This document shows, one piece after another, positions 34,920 to 44,717 of a stretch of 64,000 nucleotides of DNA. Source of the DNA: Odiellus spinosus (lineage: Eukaryota > Arthropoda > Arachnida > Opiliones > Phalangiidae); the NCBI GenBank assembly GCA_963920705.1, contig OY987240.1:8039676-8103675 (forward strand). The letters are read 5' to 3'. The translations under genes and the position numbers were made by a program. Within the stretch, counting starts at the first letter, position 1. Each line of letters begins with the position of its first letter. The notes below the pieces were generated by a model. The model was not told where the DNA came from and ran no database searches. It saw only the letters and a program-made list of their open reading frames with translations.

Positions 34920-36149
34920 CGTTATTTATATGGCTGCCCTATTGCTTCTTAAGAATTATAATTTTATCATTAGTCCGCGCTCTCGTTTAGTTCTTGCAAT
35001 CAGTTTTGCTTAACATTATATTTTTTTTTTGTAATCTTTTAAGCTAGATATGGTGGTCCGCTTTTTATAAAATCACCAATAAAACTCTCCCAATGTTAAC
35101 CGTGTCCAATTTAGGAATATCTTTTCATAAATTGAACTTTTGCGCGTATTTTAAGCTAATTTGCTTTCCATAATTTTAACTGGTTTAAAAGATACGAGAC
35201 GTTTTTCAAAGTCAGTCGAGGCGGCCAATTCCATCCAGAAGAGTGTAATTCCGTCCGGCCTGAGTCTAATCGCCGGTCAGTGGCGGGTAATACCCGTCCA
35301 CCCGTAAATAAGAAGCGTCTAATTTCCGGACAACGTCCGTTTATTAAATTCATAATATTTTACTCAGTTTCAAAGGCAACTAAAACACCCACGCAGTAAA
35401 TACCGCGCCATGTTATGTTCTAAGCCTTTTTTGAAAGTATTGTTACAAAACACTACCACCCTCTATAATGAATTCGCGTTAAAAATATTTCCAGCCTTGA
35501 AAGACAGCGGAAAAAGCGGGAAAAACACGCTTTCTGCTTTGAAATTATTGAATTGTCAATCGTGAATGATTTTAGAGCTCGCAAATTCGCGTTTTAATTA
35601 GTTATTTTGAAGTTAATTAACTATAAACTGGATTTTGTTTCGAGTGGAAGGAATTGGTCTCTGTCAGTAGTTTTTTCTAATCTTCGATAAATAATTAAAT
35701 ACGGTGGCAAGATGAGATCGGAGACGCGTATTTTATAGCTAAAGACCTGGATTTTCGAGTGATATCGGGTTCGCATTTGTACAATTTCCGTGATTGTTTT
35801 AAATCCTTATTTCCGGAGTCATAAAAAGCTTCTTTCCTTTAAATTGGCATTAATTTAATCGGAGTAAATCGATACTTGGTTAATCATTGTCGTATCTTAG
35901 CCTAACCTTTTCATATGGCCTTGAAATATGTTTTTTTCTGACGGGGCGTTTATCAGTGTTTAAAATAAGTCCTTTTTCGTTTAATTCGTGCAACCCAAAT
36001 TAAAGATTCACATTTTTGAACCAAAGTGGACGGAATTAGAATTGGACGGAATTACCCGCCACCACCCCTACTTAAATTTTAAAACCCTTTTGTTTTTGTT
36101 GTTTTTTTTAATTTGTACAAATTTTATAAGCCCTCCAGGCTTTTTGTAT
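34920..36149. other. spacer, nothing firmly recognised
   Basis: GTAATTCCGTCCGG (35,245) and its near-complement GGACGGAATTACCCGCC (36,038) hint at inverted short repeats, too weak to call. No gene. Confidence 0.4.
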
Positions 36150-36740
36150 ATAAACCCTTAAACCTAAATAAATTAATAAAGACGTGAAATCACGTAGTAG
36201 TTTGTTTCGATCCAACATCGGACAAAAGGCGTAGAACCTTTTTCGCCAATAGTATTCGTAGGAAATTTATAATCGTACGCATCTTTTGCAGCATGTTCAT
36301 ACAATTACTTCACCTTTCGAAGGCCAATTAGTCGATAAGGTCCACTTTCCCCCCGCGTATTATTTTGGAGAGTACAAGATTATAGCCATCGTAAAACCCA
36401 CGATCAGTGATGGCAAAAGATTTTCATTGGCGGGAATTGAAGGATCAGTTTGAATGACGTTGTTAATCAGTCTGCTTGTATTGTCTCTCGTCTGCGGGAT
36501 TTTGAAAATTAACTTCATCCGTTTGAAGTTCGCGAATCGTTTTCGATGTTTGGAATACATCTGGTACTACGCTTCAAACCTTCTACTGAACAGTTGAGTA
36601 TCCGTCATTAACTAATCTAGCCATCGTATATACCAATTTTACCCCTTGAGATAGTCCGAGATCATAAGAAGGTAGAATTGTACCCGTATTCATTCTTGGC
36701 TCTTAACTCCTCCTTAGAGATAAGCGCGTAGTATCCCTCC
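36150..36740 (+). repeat. duplicate of receptor exon region (paralogue of 52,740-53,319)
   Basis: About 580 bases match the 52.7-kb receptor exon and its flanking introns, including the acceptor TTTTGCAG and donor GTTGAG. The match stops sharply after GTAGTATCC at 36,740 (53,319 in the other copy). The break fuses this sequence to the end of the zinc-finger gene on the minus strand. Confidence 0.88.
36292..36592 (+). pseudogene. ionotropic receptor exon, pseudo copy
   Basis: Copy of the exon at 52,885-53,185: HFPPAYYFGEYK, then the M1 helix region and pore approach LEYIWYYASNLLLN. A TGA at 36,451-36,453 replaces the Trp codon found in the other copy, just before M1. Splice sites look kept. 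No further receptor exon follows, so it is a dead partial duplicate. Confidence 0.7.
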
Positions 36741-37972
36741 TTGGGTGTTGGAAAATACGTACCGCCGACTAGAGGTAGGTAAGTAATTATATTTACCTGG
36801 GTAAAGAGAATCTTGTCTATCACCCATGAACTTCCAGTTTTCTGGAACTCTTCGATTCTACGTTTCAGTGATTCGACACACAGGTTTAGTTGTCGAGGAA
36901 TATTCTCCGATGATAAGTTTTGCTGCATAAAAGAGGTGTGATACGCGATGTACTCTACTTCTTCTCCTGTATTAAGTTCCCGGATGTATCGCACTCGTAT
37001 AGCCAAAGTCCATTTGATACCGTGATCCCTCGTTAGCTTGTTACGCAAGTAGGTTTCAAACGTCACCCTATGACGGTCGACTAAAACTTCAATCTCTGTC
37101 TCCACGTTTGATGGGGTGATACGGGCACATAATATGACGTTTCTTAAGGCTACCATCTCCTCTAGTTGATCGGGAACGTGCGGAACGAGTGGCTCGGCGA
37201 CAACCGGTTCGGGATAACCGTCAGCTTCAACGTCTTCTACCCGGTCCATTACCTCGTTGATGACTTGGTTTTCCTGACTAGATAAATCATCCATATCGTC
37301 TGCTCGGTTCATTTCCTCGATGATGGCTTGGTTTTCCTGACTAGATAAATCATCCATATCTTCTACTCGGTCCATTTCCTCTTTGGTCGGTTGGTTTTCC
37401 TGACTGTTCATCTCATCCGTTGAATTTTCAATTTCGTCGAGGAATTCTCGTAGCGTCTGATCATAGACTGATTTGGTGATGACAGAGGGTAAGGTAGCGA
37501 CGTTGTTAGATCTCGAGGGAACGGTATGGACATCGACAGCAAGAGACGTCACAGGAACGGCAAGGGCTTCGGTAGCACGAGACGTCGAGGGTACGGCAAG
37601 GGCTTCGGTAGCGTGAGACGTCGAGGGTACGGCAAGGGCTTCGGTAGCGTGAGACGTCGAGGGTACGTCAAGAGTTTCGGTAGCGTGAGACGACGAGGGA
37701 ATGGGATCGGTAGAAGTCATTACCTTATTCCTTTTTGTCGGAGTCGTTTCAATGGCCAAACGACGCTTGGATCGGGAGAGACGTTCTTCTTGATGGTGGT
37801 CAGGATTCATTCCGGCGTGGGTTCTGGCGTGCCGATTCAGGACATCTCGTCTCGTGAAAGACTTAGAGCAGATTTCACATGAAAAACTAGTTTTTTCATG
37901 CTTCTCCCTCTTATGTCTTAAAAGACTACAGTTCTGAGCGAACTTAGCATGGCATATATCACAGCTAACCAT
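36662..37972 (-). CDS. C2H2 zinc-finger protein resembling the N-terminus of arthropod polymerase-type elements
   Basis: A 436-residue intact frame. Two C2H2 fingers lie at the N-terminus (C4, C7, H20, H25; C32, C35, H48, H52). A low-complexity linker follows, with four 12-residue repeats (STSHATEALAVP type) and three acidic repeats containing DLSSQENQ. A domain at about 270-410 reads RVTFETYLRNKL, YHTSFMQQNLS and SSWVIDKILF...YLPLVGGTYFPTPK. From family knowledge, this domain precedes the polymerase part in many arthropod polymerase-like repeat proteins; the polymerase part is absent. Residues after about 410 (GYYALISKEELRAKNEYGYN) are antisense to receptor intron sequence, so the gene was cut by the receptor duplication and gained a chance tail. 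Whether it is expressed is unknown. Confidence 0.6.
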   Translation of the reverse strand: MVSCDICHAKFAQNCSLLRHKREKHEKTSFSCEICSKSFTRRDVLNRHARTHAGMNPDHHQEERLSRSKRRLAIETTPTKRNKVMTSTDPIPSSSHATETLDVPSTSHATEALAVPSTSHATEALAVPSTSRATEALAVPVTSLAVDVHTVPSRSNNVATLPSVITKSVYDQTLREFLDEIENSTDEMNSQENQPTKEEMDRVEDMDDLSSQENQAIIEEMNRADDMDDLSSQENQVINEVMDRVEDVEADGYPEPVVAEPLVPHVPDQLEEMVALRNVILCARITPSNVETEIEVLVDRHRVTFETYLRNKLTRDHGIKWTLAIRVRYIRELNTGEEVEYIAYHTSFMQQNLSSENIPRQLNLCVESLKRRIEEFQKTGSSWVIDKILFTQVNIITYLPLVGGTYFPTPKEGYYALISKEELRAKNEYGYNSTFL

Positions 37973-38008
37973 TTTAAAACTAAGTTAAAAACTAAGTTAA
38001 AAAAATAA
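37973..38008. other. upstream flank of the zinc-finger gene
   Basis: Short AT-rich sequence with a small direct repeat (AACTAAGTTAAAA); it leads into the 12-bp array. Confidence 0.4.
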
Positions 38009-38212
38009 AAAATAGACTATAAGATAGACTATAAGATAGACTATAAGATAGACTATAAGATAGACTATAAGATAGACTATAAGATAGACTATAAGATAGA
38101 CTATAAGATAGACTATAAGATAGACTATAAGATAGACTATAAGATAGACTATAAGATAGACTATAAGATAGACTATAAGATAGACTATAAGATAGACTAT
38201 AAGATAGACTAA
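38009..38212. repeat. near-perfect 12-bp array, about 17 copies
   Basis: Unit AAGATAGACTAT repeated without visible change. Its homogeneity suggests recent expansion. It lies 40 bases upstream of the zinc-finger gene start. The 12-bp period leaves a YLIV-repeat frame open on the minus strand, which I do not call a gene. Confidence 0.95.
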
Positions 38213-38852
38213 GGCTTGTATATAACTGGAGAGGTCTGGAATCTTCTGGAGCGAATGATACCCCAAATGGTAAAAGAGTCCCCTTTTATACCCTATATTT
38301 TACCTTTTACACGATAAGTAATCCGAAGTTTGACCGGTCATTGGCCAGTTTTGTGAACACTTTCCGAAACAAACCTAAGAGGTCAAACCGTAATGTCAGT
38401 ACCTACAATGCTAAAAGTCACTAGAAATTGGTGAACTCATAGGTTAATCTAACTGATAAGTCATTTACTTACCTTCCCTAATCACACCAGGGATTATATC
38501 TATCACCAGGGAAAATCATTTTAAAATTTCATTACGTACAAAGCTAGTCACATCGTTATCTCTTTGAATTGCTTCCATAGAGATAAGAGCGTATCAAACT
38601 TTGAATACGCGTTGGAATATCAGAATGAATATACTAAACAATTGGTGGATATTCCCTTATCTATCTAGTACTACTTTAAAATTTCAGTACGTACAAAGCT
38701 AGTCACATCGTTATCTCTACGAATTACTTCCATAGAGATAAGAGAGTATCAAACTTTGAATACGCGATGGAATAACAGAATGAATATACTAAACAATTGG
38801 TGGATATTCCCTTATCTATCTAGTACCACTGACTCGTTTATTTGCTTTTCTC

Positions 38853-38883
<31 letters not shown>

Positions 38884-39053
38884 TAGTTTCGAGGTATATT
38901 AATTGCTTTTCTCTCAAAAAAATTTAGTTTCGAGGTATAAAATTGGGACAAATTTTTCTTCGTAACCATGGAGCACTGAAAAGAGGAAATGAATTTTTTA
39001 TGTAGGTAAAATAATCGACACAGTTTCAAGGTTTAAATGGTGTATATTATATT
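38213..39053. repeat. spacer with a 155-bp tandem duplication and an A run
   Basis: 38,522-38,671 and 38,676-38,826 are near-identical (ACGTACAAAGCTAGTCACAT; GGTGGATATTCCCTTATCTA). A run of about 30 A at 38,855-38,883 and a shorter echo at 38,910 follow. No gene. Confidence 0.75.
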
Positions 39054-39925
39054 TTACAAATATTTCTTTGAAGTACATACAAGTATTGTGGTCATTTGTT
39101 TACAGAATTGGTAAGTTAGAAATGAGGAGTCTAAGAACACGCTAGTTATATTTTGAATATCTAAAATACAAACCGCGTTAGCGAAATTATTATCTACACG
39201 TTCGGACCATTCCTCCATTATACAATTATGTTGTAACTGAGAAGGATGATCAATAAGACATCCATTACATGTATTTTTTATACTCTCGGTAAGCTGCTTA
39301 ATAACGTTTTCCTTAATGTAACTATTTGATAGTGTATTTCCAAATGTTTGTCCCATAAAAAGGATCCTATAGCGAATCCGTTCTTAGTTGGAAATAACAT
39401 GCCGTAGTTTTTACCATTACCGGGGACCATTTCACGAATGTTCAACAACTTCCTGCCTTGATAAGTGTGAAGTTGAACTCGTTTATGGGGTGACCCCTCG
39501 AAAAAAGAGGAATGTGCTACGGCGTCATCGTTTCTAAAGTAATTGCTAATGGTCTTCCTCATGTTGTATAGTTGGGTGTACTCGTCCTCACTCAGTATAA
39601 TCCCATTTCCCCCTTCGGTAAATCCTAGTTTTATCCCACATTCAGGAGTAACAGTTGCCGACTTATTAGAAGAGATTTCGAATACGTTGGAATTGTCCCT
39701 ATAAAGAAATCAAAACTTGTATTAACCTAGGTCAAACAACTACAAAAAAAAAAAATCCCAATCCTCAATCGCTAAAAGTTGAAAATATTTAAGTACAAGT
39801 ACTTACATTCTTAATATCCTTTCGCAGCTTGTTTTCTGGTAACTGAAGAGAGCCTGTATTGTTTTAAAATATCTTAACTTTTTTTCCGCGTCAGCTTTTA
39901 TAGCTTCTCTAAATTGGTTATCATT
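39054..39925 (-). pseudogene. PC4/p15-like gene fragment with one intron and a frameshift
   Basis: The minus strand opens with an exon (39,925-39,807) reading KADAEKKLRYFKTIQALFSY. A 108-base GT-AG intron (39,699-39,806) leads to a second exon. That exon contains GGNGIILSEDEYTQL and then VQLHTYQGRKLLNIREM, the strand pattern of PC4/p15 single-stranded DNA binding domains; the first motif looks like the end of another such domain. A frame change near 39,360 leads to CNGCLIDHPSQLQHNCIM, a cysteine-histidine motif I have no name for. The frame ends at 39,054. The lack of a clear start and the frameshift mark it as broken. PC4-like domains occur in host coactivators and in virus-like elements; the neighbourhood favours the latter. 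Confidence 0.5.
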
Positions 39926-40937
39926 TGTTAGTTTACCCCCGTTTTAGTTTTCTTTCCTACGTATGAATTTCTGTTGATAACGCGGGGACTCGTTGGGAAA
40001 CACGAAGAATAACCCTAAACACGTTGAGAAAAGGCTTAGCTCGATTGCTTATTAGTTATTACACAAATTATAAACTGTCATCTTAGTCAAGTTTCAATTA
40101 TTCAATTACACACTAGTCTAATAGGCTTAAATTATACCCGGTTCTGTAGGATTCTCTCTTATCGGGTTTTAACGAGGAATTGTTCAATATGAAATTGTGT
40201 GTTACCTTCATACTAAATTTAAATTGTTAAACAGCATATTACCAACAAAATTATTTATCCGTTATACTAAGTTTGGAATATAATATCAAAAAAAAACAAT
40301 TGAATATTTAATTCCCAGTTCCAGGGTTTTAGGCTTAGCATTTATCTTTATTCGAAAGGGAAAATCCGTTGAATTTTTATATAAATAAAGACAAGTCCAT
40401 GCGCACCCGCTTTATAATTGATAAGCGTGGTTTAGAAATCGATCTACGTCACCATTGATAGCGGAACACGATGTCTTGATAACGTGAGGGCGCGAAATTT
40501 GAAAGATTAGACACGTGGGTAAAAGGCTTAAGGAGTAATGGTTTCAGGGGAGTCTTGGTAGTTTATAGATAGGATGTATCGTGAAGAAAAGGGGTAAATT
40601 GAATTGGACTTGATAAGAAATCTATGGCGTAGTGGTAAACGCCAGACTTGTAATGATGGGGTCCCGGGTAAGTAGAATGATCATTTCTATAATAATCAAT
40701 AACATTATTAATTGTATTATTACCATAAACCCGGGTTTAGTCTATGTAGATACATTTTGCCGTCATCATCGATCTACGTCACAGGAAGACTTGATAAAAC
40801 GATGGCGCGAAATTTGAAAGATTAGACACGTGTTGAAAAGGCTTAGAGATTATAGGTTTCAGTAATTATAGATAAGATGTATCGTGAAGAAAAGGGGACC
40901 AATTGATTGAATAGATAACTAGACTCGTTGACCTACT
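39926..40937. repeat. direct repeat flanking a tRNA-like sequence
   Basis: 40,438-40,610 and 40,767-40,915 share ATCGATCTACGTCAC, GCGCGAAATTTGAAAGATTA and ATGTATCGTGAAGAAAAGGG. Between them lies the tRNA-like sequence at 40,621-40,671. 40,935-40,995 is the second copy of the repeat seen at 33,675. No protein gene. Confidence 0.65.
40621..40671 (+). ncRNA. truncated tRNA-derived sequence (SINE head)
   Basis: TGGCGTAGTGG at 40,625-40,635 is a perfect RNA polymerase III box A. The body runs through an anticodon-like loop to GGGGTCCCGGGT, where box B is cut short. Likely a truncated SINE or tRNA pseudogene. Confidence 0.4.
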
Positions 40938-41014
40938 TAGGTTATGTTACCTTAACGTCGGGGTCGGGGAGGTTATATTTTGGTTTCCCAACTTGTTTTT
41001 TGTATAAATTCACG

Positions 41015-42110
41015 CAAACTACGCGTTAAATATTTTGGAATTTACTTAATTATTTCTTCGAGACATCTAATTAGCTGTTGTAAGATTAGGTTTAATTAAG
41101 TTAGTTAGGATAGATTAATGCAGCCAAGCTGATCAAAAACTAACACCTTTCCAAAGCAAGGAGGATCAGAAAAGGAGAGGAAATGTGGGGACGGCGCGGA
41201 TCCTACTGCGTCGGCCTAAACTCCCACTCTGGGAGAACGGGGGTAGAGACGTTTCGTGGTAAAATGTTGTCGCGTGGGTAAAACGAATCCTTTATGAGAC
41301 GCGCTAGCTAGCGACCACGTGACAACAGTTTACCTCGAGAATTTCCTATCCCCCTTTCCACCCGAGTGGGAGGTTGGCTCTTCTCTCTCTAACTCAACGC
41401 AGCCCCACATTTCCTCTCCTTCTCTGATCCTCCTTGTCCAAAGTAAGGGTATCCCAAAACCTTTAAGCTTAAGATATTTATGGTTACATTAAATAAGCTA
41501 TGATTTTAAAGCCACAAATTTGATTATATTCGAATGAGCAGGATACGGTTGAATGAATCATTAGGTCAAATGAGCCGGGAGGATCATTTCTAGGAGATGT
41601 AGATAATATTAAGGAGAACATACTTGTATATTTATTTATAATGCCCCCGCGTGTTCCGGGTAAAAGTTACAATTCGATTAAAACTTTTACTAACTCGTGG
41701 TACTATCCCTTTAATGATATAACCGTGTTTAATTATTGTACTTATTTCAAAATTTAGGCGTTGTTTTTCTGATTATATTATTCAAATTTCTAAGATTGGA
41801 AATGTTTAATATTCATTGTTAGCGGTTTGTTTGGTTATAATATAACATGGAAAACCAAACGTTACACGCCATCGTGAACTTTTTCTTAAATAAAGGGAGA
41901 ATAAAACGATTAAACCAGTTATTCTTATTAAAGAAGATAAGGAACCAGACTTGATTCGGGCCTTTGTCAAGTGATAAATATACTCAGACTGTTCTAACAT
42001 CCGCGCATGAGGTCGTTTTTACTTTACAATATTGTACGTTAGGTGGATCCCGAGCTCTAGCATTCCCACGCGTGCGATACGATACGCGTGACTCTTTGAG
42101 TATAAACTTA
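41015..42110 (-). repeat. dispersed repeat, copy 2 (carries a MITE)
   Basis: Reverse complement of 22,340-23,160 with the same landmarks (TAGGTCAAATGAGCCGGGAG, CGTTACACGCCATCGTGAAC). It is interrupted by the MITE at 41,157-41,436. No coding. Confidence 0.75.
41157..41436. mobile_element. CAAG-ended MITE, copy 2 (280 bp)
   Basis: Ends CAAGGAGGATCAGA and TCTGATCCTCCTTG. Flanked by the 7-bp duplication TCCAAAG (41,150-41,156 and 41,437-41,443). The paralogous repeat at about 23,010 has the site once, uninterrupted, confirming both the boundaries and the duplication length. Same family as 4,034-4,325. Confidence 0.95.
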
Positions 42111-42955
42111 AGGCCCTTCCTTCAATTTTTCCTGTTTTATTCAGTGTTTTGGGGTTGGAATATGTCATATTTTAAATAGTTTTATGGTAAGTTCATTTTT
42201 ATTAATTTTACCACTTAACAAACAGAATTTGGCCCATATACTAAACGTAACAGAATTGGTTTACGTTAATTAATTTGGAATATAATTAATTTTAAAAACG
42301 TCGCTTCGTTTCGTCGCCAAATCTATCGAAATAATGTGTCAAATTATAAAATTATGGCTGAGAATTGTAGAGGAATAGTCGAGTAAGAACATGTAATGAT
42401 TTAAGATTTCTATATTAATTAGTCACGAATTAAATTAATGTTAAAATCTGATGAGTTATATTTCCAGTTTTTAATTTTCATTTTTCTCGGTGAATTATAA
42501 ACCAGGGACTCTGTAACTATAGTATGTTTCGTGTATGGAGGTTATTCCCCAATTGAAATGCTATTTGAATTTTTCAATTCATTTTAATTAGAGATTTGGC
42601 GACGAAACAATTGTCTATAGCGCTGACAAGTAATACCAGGTTCGAATATAGTATAGAATGTTTGTTTGGCCATTTCTTAATAGGTGGCTCTAATAACTGA
42701 GCGATGGGTTTGCTCGTGCTATACCCCATTTTTATCCCGTTTCCGCAATAACCCATTAGCAAAAAGAAAAAATAAAGTCACTCTCCCCCTTTCGGAGGTA
42801 ACAGTCAGTCCCCTTGCCTAAAAAAAAGAAGAGAATAGACCACTTCGCGGGTAGAAAAGGGGGTAGGCATCCTTCAGTATCAGGCATACAAAAGGGTATG
42901 AACCCCGTGCTCTCTTCCCATGGAAGATTTTGGCTAGTTATTTAACGGCTCTTAA
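42111..42955. other. AT-rich spacer, nothing recognised
   Basis: No gene-like frame, no repeat shared with other parts of the window. Confidence 0.5.
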
Positions 42956-43374
42956 AGGGAGAATGCAACCTAATAAGTGATTTTTAATCGATTCCTTATC
43001 GTTTAAATAGGCCTAATCCATCATTATACAAATTAACAAACAAATATTAAACTAGATATAAATTTAAAACTTACTCAGAAAAGAGGCTTAGCGGAATTCA
43101 TGGAGATCCTGATTTCCTCACGTGTAAGGTCTAGCGACCAATCGAACGCGTGGAGATCTCGCGTGAACGACCGGTCTTTGCTCATTGGTCGCTAGACCTT
43201 GCACCGAGGAAATTCAGGATCTCCATGAATCCCGCTAAGCCTATTTTCCGGGCAAGTTTTAAATTTATTTCTAGTTTCATATTTGTTTGTTAATTTGTTT
43301 AATGATGGATTAGGCCTAATTAAACGATAAGGAATCGATAAAAAAATTACTTGATATTAGGTTGCATTCTCCCT
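42956..43374. mobile_element. long-armed palindromic MITE (419 bp)
   Basis: The whole element folds on itself: AGGGAGAATGCAACCTAATA at one end, its complement at the other. Arms are about 185 bp and the loop about 45 bp. Differences between the arms are few. No convincing target duplication. It lies just downstream of the YqaJ gene. Confidence 0.85.
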
Positions 43375-43490
43375 GTAAGTTTGGTTTCAAGGTTGGCAAA
43401 TTTATAGATAGATAATCTTATACTTCGACCCAACCTTGCAAAAAAGACATCTTCAATAGAAACAGGTGTCTCTTTTATTGCTGGATCCAA
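43375..43490. repeat. short dispersed repeat shared with 51,750-51,915
   Basis: Reads (minus strand) CTATTGAAGATGTCTTTTTT...CAAGGTTGGG...CAACCTTGAAACCAA; the 51.7-kb copies read CTATCGAAGATGTTGCC...CAAGGTTGGG...CAGCCTTGAAACCAA. Function unknown. Confidence 0.6.
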
Positions 43491-43627
43491 GATTATTCTA
43501 TCATACCAAATATTGTATGATTTCCATTTTCTTTGTACCAACTGTTTCAGAGAGAAACCTCTATAGTGCCACAGCATAGTAGCTATAGGTATTCCATACT
43601 AAATGTTTGAAAGATGCGTCTAAACAA

Positions 43628-44660
43628 TTATACTGGGATCGAGTCAATATACAGAAGAAATTGAGTGTACAACAAAAACCAAATTTTATTAATTTTTACA
43701 GATTTATGGTCCCTATGGTTTCTTTTTACGCGGAGTTTCCGATGTTTCAGTACTTTCTTCGGCTCTTTTTTTTTATTGGTCGCTTTGTTTTGTGCATCAA
43801 CGATGTATTTAGGATCCTTACACTTCTTACCTAACGGAACTTGTGGTTCTATAATTTCGGGAAGAATACAATCCTTGTAAAATGCTTCAAGAGCGGGTAA
43901 CATCTCGTTTTCCCAAATTTGTACGCTTCGAAAAATCTTTTGGTAGAATAGCGGAGTTTCTTTGTCTATAAAAACTATGAAATAACAAATATCTTTTTCG
44001 CATATGTTCATTTGCCCCTGTATTTGATAATAATACGCGTGGTTTCTTTTAATGCAAAGTTCGCTATTCTCCAGTTTTAAACAAAAGGACGAAGTTGATC
44101 GCGTATGTTCTTCGAGCGATTCCCCGTTTCGTTTTGCTGAAGGAACGCACTTCACTTCGACCAGGGCGTTTTCTTCTTCAATAATACCTAAATAAATTTT
44201 AACGGTACTATTTATTGAATATTTGAGATAATTTATATTGTTACTTACCATCCGGACTAGCGCCTAAAAATCCGTGTTTCACGTCTATGTAGAGCCCACT
44301 TTCTCTAATCGAGAGGCCTGTCAAATCCGTGAAAATGTTTTTCGTAACGTTTTCGTTGTCTTGGCCATATCGCATGTCCTGGGTTGAAATGTGATCGCGG
44401 TAAACTACGGATCGAACTGTCGTATGGCAAGACGTTACAGGACGTTTCCTAATGACTTCACCAAATCTTGACGCCGTTAGTCGGTGGTGACGGTGGCTCG
44501 CGTAGTAGGGATTTCCATGCTGTCCTCGAGATAGCCGTTCGATATTATCTCGCTCCTCGGCCGATACTTTCATATTTCGTAGTTTCTCTCGCGCCGCGAT
44601 ATCAAACTGTGATTCGGTCATTGGCGGAGCATCCGCTGAAGGCCCATAATCTGTCTCCAT
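43628..44660 (-). CDS. YqaJ-type recombination nuclease module (3' half of the transposase gene)
   Basis: Two exons with a 61-base GT-AG intron (44,188-44,248). Exon 1 holds HRLTASRFGEVI, then YGQDNENVTKNIFTDLTG and LGASPDG. Exon 2 holds ALVEVKC, YYYQIQGQMNI and CYFIVF. These supply the E, D, ExK and Q residues expected of the YqaJ/lambda-exonuclease fold, which trims double-stranded DNA ends for recombination. After the domain comes a lysine-rich tail to the stop at 43,628. The ATG at 44,660 is not a clear start: the frame is open upstream for 19 more codons to a TAG at 44,718, and beyond it lies the transposase domain in the same frame. It therefore was, or is, the C-terminal half of a fused protein. 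Confidence 0.72.
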
Positions 44661-44717
44661 AATTGGAGCAAGATTAGGTTTTTTTAACTGGTTTCTTTGA
44701 AAACAGTCGTTTCGGCT

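Noticed and set aside
35215-36065. Another foldback-like element
   Set aside because: Only one short inverted match (GGACGGAATTAC type) at each side, no array and no target duplication.
37997-38266. 89-codon minus-strand frame of YLIV repeats
   Set aside because: It is the translation of the 12-bp array; period divisible by three keeps it open.
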